The position numbers and the translations under genes were made by a program. A stretch of 14,431 nt of DNA from Candidatus Gastranaerophilales bacterium (GTDB lineage: Bacteria; Cyanobacteriota; Vampirovibrionia; Gastranaerophilales; Gastranaerophilaceae). The stretch spans positions 1 through 14,431 of the forward strand of contig CANRHJ010000034.1 in the NCBI GenBank assembly GCA_947630355.1, written 5' to 3'. The first letter of the stretch is position 1, and each line of letters starts with the position of its first letter. Shown in pieces: positions 6,103 through 12,720 of this stretch. Under the pieces are notes generated by a model that did no database searches, was not told where the DNA came from, and worked only from the letters and a program-made list of their open reading frames with translations.

Positions 6103-6266
6103 TGAAAGAAGCAACCGGATTAAAAGTTGAATATATTAAACCGCAAGAAGTTTATAATGAGCAAGAAGAACACAAAAGACTTGTTAGGTTCGTTACTTTA
6201 TTTACCCAAGTAGGTTTTAAGGAATTGTGTCTTAATCCGGATAACACTCCGATAAAACTTGAATGA
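6102..6266 (+). CDS. 54-aa hypothetical protein
   Basis: The ATG at 6102 shares bases with the methyltransferase stop (TAATG), with AAGGGAG upstream. The protein begins MKEATGLKVEYIKPQEVYNE and ends at TGA 6264-6266. It contains a helical EEHKRLVRFVTLFTQVG segment and no cysteine pair or membrane anchor. It is probably the last gene of the early operon, since the next gene has its own promoter-like sequence. No family is recognised. Confidence 0.55.
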   Translation: MKEATGLKVEYIKPQEVYNEQEEHKRLVRFVTLFTQVGFKELCLNPDNTPIKLE

Positions 6267-6268
6267 TT

Positions 6269-6295
6269 TTGTTAATAAAAATTTTTGTGTATAAT
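6269..6295 (+). promoter_or_regulatory. Putative promoter of the recombinase
   Basis: A perfect -10 TATAAT (6290-6295) lies in the 63-bp gap before the recombinase. The best -35 is TTGTTA (6269-6274), with a short 15-bp spacer. No strong ribosome binding site precedes the recombinase ATG (only GAGTGG), so low or controlled expression is plausible. Confidence 0.4.
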
Positions 6296-6329
6296 TATTT
6301 TTAAGAATGTCATTTTTTGAGTGGTTTAG

Positions 6330-7862
6330 ATGCAAAAAAGAAGATGTATAATTTATGTTCGTGTTTCCACAGAGGAACAAACGAAAGGCTATTCTCTAAA
6401 CGGGCAAGAGAGAATAGACAGAGATTTTGCTGCATCTTTAGGATATGAAGTTGTAAAAGTTTTTAGAGAAGAAGGCATAAGTGCAAAAGATTTAAACAGA
6501 CCGAAGCTCCAATCATTAATGAAATGGACAAGAGAAAATGCAACAAAAGTTGATGCTTTGATATTTTGGAAATGGGAGAGAATATCAAGAGGAACAGAAT
6601 ATGATTATGCAATTTTGGGAAGGTTTTTTGATGAGTGCAAAATCACTCCGCTTTCAGTAACGGAATGTAATGAGGACAGTCCGGAAGGCGAACTTTTAAG
6701 ATGGATTACAAAAGGAACTAATCTTTACGAAAGAAGAAAAATTTCTCAAAGAACATCTATGGGAATGGAACAGAAAGCAAGAGAGGGAATTATTCCTTGT
6801 AAAGCTCCGATAGGATATATAAACTTTACGCAGCCGGATGAGAAAAAAATAATAGTTATAGATCCGAAAAATGCTCCTTTTGTTAAGAAGGCTTTTGAAT
6901 TATATGCAACCGGCAATTATTCTTTTAAAAGGTTAGGAGATACATTATATCTTGACGGTTTTAAGCATCCGAGAACCGGAGAAAAATATCCGCCAAGAAA
7001 ATTTGAATGGATGTTAAAAAACAGTTTTTATATAGGACAGATAACATATAAAGGTGCAATATACGAAGGGAAGCAAGAGCCGTTGATTTCAAAAGATTTA
7101 TTTTATCAAGTTCAATCTATGTTTGGGCATAAGAAACCAAAAACACATGATATAATTTTTCCTTATACTAACATGATAAAATGCGAGTGCTGCGGAAAAC
7201 ATAATTTATCAGCAGAAATGAAAAGAGGAGCTCACAATTCCGGAGAATATATTTATTACAGATGTCATTGTGGAGTTAAAGCAATAAAACAAGAGGAGCT
7301 TGAAAAAACTTTTATTGAAATGCTTGAAGATATTTACATTCCACCGTCTGAAATTGAATTAATGAAGTCGGAAGCAAAAGAAGTTCTGCAAGCTATCAAG
7401 GATTATGAAAACAGTCTTGAAAGTCCGGTTGAGATGCAAAAGAAAATTGAGCAAATCAAAAACCGGATTAAAAAAAGTTATGCAGATAAACTTGATGGAA
7501 ATTTACCTTATGGCATGACTGATGCCGAATGGGGAGAGTTAAATCGACAATGGGCATCCGAACTCAATAAATTAGAAGCAAGGCTTGAAGAACGCAAAGA
7601 AAAAAGCAAAATTTTATATAACAAATTAAGTTTAATAATGGCATTTTGTAACCAATTACCCGAACTGTTCAGATTAGCAGAGCCGCAAGTAAAAAGAGAG
7701 ATTATTCAAACTTGCATCCGAACCCTGTCTTATAATGGTGAAACCCTTAAAATAGAACTGTTTCCGATATTTTATAAGCTAAAATATTGGAAAAAAGTTA
7801 AAAATGGGGCGGACAGTGGGATTCGAACCCACGTATATCGGAACCACAATCCGAGGCCTTAA
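6330..7862 (+). CDS. Large serine recombinase (site-specific integrase)
   Basis: This 510-aa enzyme integrates and excises the element through a phosphoserine DNA link. The N-terminal resolvase domain (about 5-145) contains YVRVSTEEQ, with Arg11 and catalytic Ser13, plus WERISRG (82-88). The recombinase domain (about 155-265) includes APIGY, FELYATGNYSFKRL and NSFYIGQITYKG. A zinc ribbon follows with Cys285, Cys288, Cys312 and Cys314, then a coiled coil (about 345-435). Length is normal for the family. The last 18 residues (493-510) are encoded by the antisense of tRNA-His, starting exactly at the tRNA boundary (7806), so the native C-terminus in the excised element may differ. It is the last gene of the element, next to the presumed attachment site. 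Confidence 0.93.
   Translation: MQKRRCIIYVRVSTEEQTKGYSLNGQERIDRDFAASLGYEVVKVFREEGISAKDLNRPKLQSLMKWTRENATKVDALIFWKWERISRGTEYDYAILGRFFDECKITPLSVTECNEDSPEGELLRWITKGTNLYERRKISQRTSMGMEQKAREGIIPCKAPIGYINFTQPDEKKIIVIDPKNAPFVKKAFELYATGNYSFKRLGDTLYLDGFKHPRTGEKYPPRKFEWMLKNSFYIGQITYKGAIYEGKQEPLISKDLFYQVQSMFGHKKPKTHDIIFPYTNMIKCECCGKHNLSAEMKRGAHNSGEYIYYRCHCGVKAIKQEELEKTFIEMLEDIYIPPSEIELMKSEAKEVLQAIKDYENSLESPVEMQKKIEQIKNRIKKSYADKLDGNLPYGMTDAEWGELNRQWASELNKLEARLEERKEKSKILYNKLSLIMAFCNQLPELFRLAEPQVKREIIQTCIRTLSYNGETLKIELFPIFYKLKYWKKVKNGADSGIRTHVYRNHNPRP
7799..7830. other. Putative attachment site junction (attL/attR) at tRNA-His 3' end
   Basis: The element's last gene stays in frame up to 7805, and the tRNA 3' end including CCA begins there. 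tRNA 3' ends are common integration targets, where the element restores the gene with its own copy. The second attachment copy would lie left of the window, so the exact core cannot be read. Serine integrases more often use protein-coding or intergenic sites, which makes this assignment tentative. Confidence 0.5.
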
Positions 7863-7881
7863 CCACTTGGCGATGCCCGCC
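7805..7881 (-). tRNA. tRNA-His (anticodon GTG), CCA encoded
   Basis: Read on the minus strand, all arms form. The acceptor stem is 8 bp, including the extra G-1:C73 pair that identifies tRNA-His. The D-stem GCC/GGC, anticodon stem TCGGA/TCCGA with loop TTGTGGT (anticodon GTG), variable loop TATAC and T-stem GTGGG/CCCAC with loop TTCGAAT are all intact. The acceptor has one G-U-type mismatch. CCA is encoded at 7807-7805. A good promoter lies directly upstream (7922-7894). The 3' half overlaps the recombinase end by 58 bp in antisense, suggesting that the element inserted at the 3' end of this gene and left it intact. Confidence 0.95.
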
Positions 7882-7893
7882 ATCTATATTAGC

Positions 7894-7922
7894 AATATAT
7901 AATAAACATTCCTTTTTTTCAA
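7894..7922 (-). promoter_or_regulatory. Promoter of tRNA-His
   Basis: On the minus strand there is a -35 TTGAAA (7922-7917), an exact 17-bp spacer and a -10 TATATT (7899-7894). Start of transcription would fall about 6 nt before the tRNA 5' end, a short leader typical of tRNA genes. Confidence 0.7.
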
Positions 7923-7930
7923 CTGTTATT

Positions 7931-7963
7931 AAAAAAGGAGCATGAAATTATGCTCCTTTTTTT
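7931..7963. terminator. Bidirectional Rho-independent terminator
   Basis: There is a perfect 13-bp inverted repeat, AAAAAAGGAGCAT (7931-7943) and ATGCTCCTTTTTT (7950-7962), with a 6-base loop. The GC-rich core flanked by A-runs and T-runs works in both directions. It lies 15 bp past the glnA stop and insulates the tRNA from glnA transcription. Confidence 0.85.
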
Positions 7964-7977
7964 ACATATTTTTATTT

Positions 7978-9320
7978 CTAATATTTTATCAGATACGCAT
8001 TTAATTCGTGTTCTGTTACGGCTGTTCTGTATTTTTCCCACTCTTGGAGTTTTGTTTGCATAAATTCTTTAAAAATATGTTCTCCCAATGCCGATTTTAC
8101 TATTGCGCTTTTTTTCATTAACATTAATGCATCATGTAAACTGCCCGGTAATGTTTCTATTTTTGCACGTTTACGTTCTCTGTCATCCATTTTGAATATA
8201 TTTTTATCAATATCCAACGGCGGTTTTGTTTTTTTCTGCACACCGTCTATTATTGCTTCTAATATTACTGCTAATGCCAAATACGGATTGCAGGATGGGT
8301 CAGGCGAACGCAATTCTATTCTTGTTGCATTACCGCGTTTTGCAGGCACTCTTATTAAAGCCGAACGGTTTGCTAATGACCATGCCAGATATACCGGAGC
8401 CTCATAACCGGGAACTATTCTTTTATAGCTGTTTACTATCGGATTTGTAACGGCAGTAAAGCTTCTGACATGTTCCAACAACCCGCCTATTGCATATAAC
8501 GCCGTTTCTGATAACTGATGTGCGCGTTTGGCATCATAAAATGTATTCTTGCCGTTTTTAAACAAGGATAAATTACAATGCATTCCCGAACCGTTTATCC
8601 GGGTTTAGGCATAAATGTAGCATGAACACCGTGTTTATTTGCTACCGTCTTTACTGCATAACGGAATGTTACTATATTATCCGCACTTGTAAGCGCATTT
8701 TCATATTTAAAATCAATCTCATGCTGGCCGTCTGCCACCTCGTGGTGACTTGCTTCAACTTCAAAGCCCATAGCCGTAATGGTTCTTACTATCTCTTTTC
8801 TCAAATTTTCACCCATATCTTCAGGTGCGGCATCATAATATCCCGCTCTGTCATGCGTTTCCATAATCGGCTTCCCGTTTTCATCTTTTTTGAAAATAAA
8901 GAATTCCGCTTCGGGACCAACATTCATTTCATAGCCTAAATCTTTTGCTTTTTTCATAACTCTTTTTAAGTTAGAACGAGGGTCACCTTCAAACGGCGTG
9001 CCGTCCGGATTATGAATATCACATATTATCCTTGCAACATTTGTTCCTGCCTGTTTATCTTCTCTGAATGGCAATATTGTAAATGTTGATATATCGGGAT
9101 AAAAATACATATCAGATGTTTCTATATTTCTAAAACCTTTTATTGATGAACCGTCTAACATAGATTCATTATTTAATACTTTATCTATCTGGGTTGCAGG
9201 CACAGACATATTTTTTACCGTTCCGTTTATATCGCAAAACTGCAGTTTTATAAACTCTACCTTTTTCTCCTTTATTATCTTTTTTATGTCATCAGCCGTG
9301 TATTTTACTTTTTCACTCAT
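7978..9320 (-). pseudogene. glnA: Glutamine synthetase type I-alpha, broken by a 7-nt deletion
   Basis: Glutamine synthetase makes glutamine from glutamate, ammonia and ATP. The N-terminal part (9320-8595, 241 aa) has DGSSIKGF, PEAEFF and a SHHEVADGQHE motif. The C-terminal part (8583-7978 and upstream in another frame) has NGSGMHCN, PGYEAP, RIELRSPDPSCNPYLA and ends EHELNAYLIKY. Together they fit the about 444-aa GSI-alpha form without the adenylylation insert. The two frames join in KP-x-x-x-x-NGSGMH. Where four residues (usually IFGV) should stand, only GGATA (8600-8596) remains, so 7 nt are missing and a TAA follows at once. The missing piece lies in the ATP/glutamate signature, so the product should be inactive. 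A sequencing error is possible but an indel of 7 is unusual. A ribosome binding site AGAGGTGG precedes the ATG. Confidence 0.85.
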
Positions 9321-9353
9321 TTGTCCACCTCTTTTTTTTCTGCCTCGTTTTTT

Positions 9354-9381
9354 ATTATATTACTTTTGGAAATTTTAACAA
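9354..9381 (-). promoter_or_regulatory. Promoter of glnA
   Basis: On the minus strand there is a -35 TTGTTA (9381-9376), a 16-bp spacer and a perfect -10 TATAAT (9359-9354), 34 bp upstream of the glnA start. Confidence 0.6.
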
Positions 9382-9400
9382 GCAAAAAATTGATTTTAAG

Positions 9401-9441
9401 AAAAAATGCAACTTTTTTATGACAAAAAATGCACTTTTTTA
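9401..9441. repeat. Two near-identical A6-TGCA(A)C-T6 direct repeats
   Basis: Unit 1 (9401-9419) is A6-TGCAAC-T6-A and unit 2 (9424-9441) is A6-TGCAC-T6-A, with starts 23 bp apart, about two helical turns. They lie just upstream of the glnA promoter, so a regulator binding one helix face is possible. Unit 2 doubles as the terminator of the glycosyltransferase genes, so part of the likeness may reflect terminator structure. Confidence 0.45.
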
Positions 9442-9446
9442 GTGCA
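9424..9446 (-). terminator. Rho-independent terminator after the glycosyltransferase pair
   Basis: Read on the minus strand, the stem TGCACT/AGTGCA (9446-9441 and 9435-9430) has a 5-A loop and is followed directly by TTTTTT (9429-9424). It sits about 100 bp past the stop of the leftward glycosyltransferase gene and before the glnA promoter. The 9447-9544 stretch contains no gene that I can support. Confidence 0.65.
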
Positions 9447-9544
9447 ACAGCTCTTATTTTGATTGCTTTTTTCGTTAACTTAACACTTTTAACAAAAATT
9501 GCAGATTTTTATAAAAATTCGCAAGCTATTCTTTTTTATTCGGG

Positions 9545-11083
9545 CTAAAATAGTATTTTATAATAAAATATATCCTCTATCTTGTATTTTTTATAGACAT
9601 ATTTTCTCTTCTGAAGCTCTTGTTCCGCAAATTCATCAGTAAACCAATATCCGTCAGGTAAAACATCAACAATCCCCGTCAGCCACAATGTTTTTGCGCC
9701 GCTCTTATTCTCCAAAAAATTATAAAAATCTTCCTCTAACTCTTTCTTATTCGTATATAATTCTTTAGATACAAAATTTAATTTCTTATTTATATTATAT
9801 AATCTGTTATAAAATTTGATACTAAACCCTAAATTAAAAGTATAAAAAATTTGCTCGTTATCTTTATATTTATCTAAAAATAATAAAGTAAAATCTTTTA
9901 CTACCCTCTTACTGTGATAACTGCATAATGTATTAAATTCTACAGGCTTTTGTATTTCTGCATTCAAATACGGATTTTTATCCAATTGAAATATAAAAAA
10001 TAAAGACAGAAACAATACAAAGGCTTTTACACAGTATGAGCCGGGATCTGCTTCCCATAGGCTGTTCATCATATCAAATAATTTTAAAAACACAATAATG
10101 AACACCGGGAAAATATATAACGAAACTCTGTCGGCCAGAGGATAAACCTTTAAAAACGATGCGCCAAGTGCTATTAAAATAATTAATAAAATTACGCAAT
10201 TGTATTTCCTTTTTATTATCATTGAACAAATACTTATCATAAAAATTACAGCTACTGCAAACGTGTATTCATAATTTATATTTCCGCTAAAATATTTATA
10301 AAATCCGTAAAAAATATTTTTGAAAGTAGCAAATGATACGTCATTTAAACCTCCGCAATCAACCCAATAATTATTCATAAAATTGTATGTGTTTATATCC
10401 GACAACCACAAATACAAGCAAGGTATTATTATTCCGGCTAAAATCCACAAAGACTTAAAGTTAACATGCTTATCTTCAATGTATTTTGCAAACAACATGG
10501 CAGGAATTATAATTATTACGGGAAATGAAAATAATACAAGCATTGAAGCCGCTATAGTATATATTATAACTTGTTTATTTGTAATATTTTTTATTTTGAA
10601 ATATTCATAATAAATTAATAATAATACACAAACCAAAACATCCGTCGAATATGGTTTAAACTCATCAGAAAAGTATATCAACGGAATGTTTACACTGAAA
10701 AGCAGCAAACCCAAAATTACAGGTAATTTAAAATTGAAAATCCGCTCTAATAAAAAATAAAAACCGAATAATGAAAATATCCCCGATATAAAAGGTATAA
10801 AATGCAAAATAAAAAAGTTATATGTATCCGATTTACACAAAACATTGACAAAAAAGGCTAAAAGCAGTAAAAAAAACGGAGGTACTTTTTGCCCGTTTTC
10901 CATCGGCATAAATACATCTATACCCTTGATATCAAACAAATTTAATATTAATAACATTTCATCATGCCAAAAAGGATAATTTGCAAAATATAACTTACAA
11001 CGCGCTGTTATTCCTATAAATAAAATGATAAATATTATAAAATAATAAAATATTAACGATATTTTTTTTATGTTATTTTGCAC
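9545..11083 (-). CDS. Polytopic GT-C glycosyltransferase (GT39/PMT-like), copy B
   Basis: This 512-aa integral membrane protein probably transfers a sugar from a lipid-phosphate donor on the outer face of the membrane. About ten hydrophobic segments fill residues 10-370, starting with FYYFIIFIILFIG. The first extracytoplasmic loop has the acidic pair Asp-Glu (PFWHDEMLLI), the usual catalytic acidic site of GT-C enzymes, followed by a QKVPPFF segment. A soluble C-terminal region of about 140 residues follows. I chose GTG 11083, which overlaps the upstream gene by 11 bp and has GGAGAAGGA before it. An in-frame ATG at 11140 would add 19 residues inside that gene. It is about one-third identical by eye to the gene upstream, so the two are tandem paralogues. 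The acceptor is unknown. Confidence 0.75.
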   Translation of the reverse strand: MQNNIKKISLIFYYFIIFIILFIGITARCKLYFANYPFWHDEMLLILNLFDIKGIDVFMPMENGQKVPPFFLLLLAFFVNVLCKSDTYNFFILHFIPFISGIFSLFGFYFLLERIFNFKLPVILGLLLFSVNIPLIYFSDEFKPYSTDVLVCVLLLIYYEYFKIKNITNKQVIIYTIAASMLVLFSFPVIIIIPAMLFAKYIEDKHVNFKSLWILAGIIIPCLYLWLSDINTYNFMNNYWVDCGGLNDVSFATFKNIFYGFYKYFSGNINYEYTFAVAVIFMISICSMIIKRKYNCVILLIILIALGASFLKVYPLADRVSLYIFPVFIIVFLKLFDMMNSLWEADPGSYCVKAFVLFLSLFFIFQLDKNPYLNAEIQKPVEFNTLCSYHSKRVVKDFTLLFLDKYKDNEQIFYTFNLGFSIKFYNRLYNINKKLNFVSKELYTNKKELEEDFYNFLENKSGAKTLWLTGIVDVLPDGYWFTDEFAEQELQKRKYVYKKYKIEDIFYYKILF

Positions 11084-12647
11084 TCTTTCCTTCTCCGATA
11101 ATATGATACAAATAAACATTGTCGTCTTGGTATTTATCAAATTTAATTTTATTTTCTATAAGCTTGTTTTCAAGTTTGTTATAATGGTTTAGGTCAAAAT
11201 ACTCTATAAAAATCCAATATCCGTTTTCTAAATTTTCCTTTGAGAAGAAATCACTTTTCATTTCAGGCACATATTTATCTGTTATGCAGTATTTCCCTTC
11301 AATATTTAAATGTTTATTCATTTTTCTTGTTTCATTAAAATATCTGAGGTCATGTTCTATATCAAGAAGAATAAAGTATACTTTCTCTTGTTCTTTATAT
11401 GTTTTAAAAAAAACAGTTTCCATATTTAGTATTGAAATACGTTCCTGATAAAATAAATCATCTAAAATATCGTAAATATTACCTTTCTCCTTAAGAGGTA
11501 CAACTATCATAATAAATATAATAATGAAAAACAGAACTATTGATTTTAAAGTATCTGCTGCCTTAAAAATTTTATTATCAAAATTTTTGTATAAATTTTC
11601 CAAATTGTCAGTACATTTAGCAAATAATATTATGTTTATCGGCATTAAAAATAATATCAGTCTTTCATAAAACGGATAAACTTGTAAAAAAGATGCCAAT
11701 ATTACAAACAAATAAATAAATAAAAATAAAAATCTTTCTTTTGACCTATTTGCTATTAAAAAAATTAAACCTAAAACCAATAAGAAAAATTTAATTTTTG
11801 CATGAGTTAAATCGGCATTGAAAGTTAAAAAGTTTATAAATTGTTTTACTATATAAATATTATCCAAGAGTGAAGAATTAAAAAATCCGGTTTTGACACC
11901 ACCATTATAAAAACTATTCATGGTACGATACGTAGTTAAGTCTGAGAGCAATAAATATACACAAGGTAATAACTCGCCAAACCAAAACAGTGTCAGCAAT
12001 TTATAATTAAAGTGTTTTTCTTCAATTATTTTTGCAAATATTATTGCAGGAATTATAAATATTGATACAAACGAGAAAAATATTAATACTTGCATGCATA
12101 TTATATATATTATCAATTTTTTGTAGGTTATTTCTTTTAAATGTATATATTTATATGCTATAAGTAAAATAAGAGCTGCTAATACATCAGTGGAATACTG
12201 ATGAAATTCATTGGAAAAATATATTAAAGGAATGTTAAAAGCAAAAAGTAACAGTCCCAAAAGTATAGGTAGTTTTGCCTTAAATGTTTGTTTTAACAAA
12301 ATATAAAATCCAAAAACTGATATTACACCTGCTAACATAGGTATAAACCTATCAACTAAAGGATTAAATATACCGTCTTTTATAATAACTTTAGTTACAA
12401 AATAAATTAAACATCCAAATAAAGGAGGCTGCTTTAACCCATTATCTAACGGCATGAAAAAACTTAATATACTATTTATCTCAGAAATATTCATAACAAG
12501 CCTTTGTTCATCATTCCATAACAAACAGCCATGCAAATATACGTTTATTCTGTGATATAAAGCAATTACTATAAACAAACCTGCCAATATATAAAAAATA
12601 TAATTAGAAGCAATATTAAATTTTTCTCTGTTCAGGTAATTTTTCAT
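11073..12647 (-). CDS. Polytopic GT-C glycosyltransferase (GT39/PMT-like), copy A
   Basis: This 524-aa membrane protein has about ten transmembrane segments (first: ASNYIFYILAGLFIVIALY) and a first-loop acidic motif LLWNDEQRLVM, followed by LKQPPLFG. Both features are typical of the dolichyl/undecaprenyl-phosphate-sugar-dependent GT-C fold. The segments LPILLGLLLFAFNIPLIYFS, QYSTDVLAALILL and LPCVYLLLSDLTTYRTMN match equivalent stretches of the downstream copy, so one arose by duplication. A hydrophilic C-terminal region (about 395-524) is less conserved. There is no Shine-Dalgarno, and a TATAAT -10 lies only 6 bp before the ATG, so the transcript may be leaderless. It is probably co-transcribed with copy B as a surface glycosylation pair. 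Confidence 0.75.
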   Translation of the reverse strand: MKNYLNREKFNIASNYIFYILAGLFIVIALYHRINVYLHGCLLWNDEQRLVMNISEINSILSFFMPLDNGLKQPPLFGCLIYFVTKVIIKDGIFNPLVDRFIPMLAGVISVFGFYILLKQTFKAKLPILLGLLLFAFNIPLIYFSNEFHQYSTDVLAALILLIAYKYIHLKEITYKKLIIYIICMQVLIFFSFVSIFIIPAIIFAKIIEEKHFNYKLLTLFWFGELLPCVYLLLSDLTTYRTMNSFYNGGVKTGFFNSSLLDNIYIVKQFINFLTFNADLTHAKIKFFLLVLGLIFLIANRSKERFLFLFIYLFVILASFLQVYPFYERLILFLMPINIILFAKCTDNLENLYKNFDNKIFKAADTLKSIVLFFIIIFIMIVVPLKEKGNIYDILDDLFYQERISILNMETVFFKTYKEQEKVYFILLDIEHDLRYFNETRKMNKHLNIEGKYCITDKYVPEMKSDFFSKENLENGYWIFIEYFDLNHYNKLENKLIENKIKFDKYQDDNVYLYHIIGEGKSAK

Positions 12648-12653
12648 ATAAAA

Positions 12654-12682
12654 ATTATAACTTAAAACTGTAAAAAAGAATA
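12654..12682 (-). promoter_or_regulatory. Putative leaderless promoter of the glycosyltransferase operon
   Basis: On the minus strand, a perfect -10 TATAAT (12659-12654) ends six bases before the ATG (12647). With a usual -10 to start distance, transcription would begin at or next to the start codon. The -35 at 17 bp (TATTCT, 12682-12677) is poor, so confidence is moderate. Confidence 0.5.
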
Positions 12683-12684
12683 TT

Positions 12685-12713
12685 TTGACTTATGATTTTT
12701 TAAGTAAGATAAT
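12685..12713 (+). promoter_or_regulatory. Promoter of nadE, apparently leaderless
   Basis: A -35 TTGACT (12685-12690), an exact 17-bp spacer and a -10 GATAAT (12708-12713) form a strong match. Only seven bases separate the -10 from the nadE ATG (12721), so the mRNA should start at or beside the start codon. No Shine-Dalgarno sequence is present. It is divergent from the glycosyltransferase promoter. Confidence 0.65.
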
Positions 12714-12720
12714 AATACAC

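Noticed and set aside
7806..7862. Recombinase residues 493-510 as a functional C-terminal domain
   Set aside because: The peptide (GADSGIRTHVYRNHNPRP) is exactly the reverse-strand translation of tRNA-His and is a well-known type of spurious extension.
8192..8450. Two overlapping plus-strand ORFs of 71 and 74 codons
   Set aside because: They are antisense to the conserved C-terminal half of glnA, have no ribosome binding site and encode cysteine/leucine-rich sequence typical of a shadow frame.
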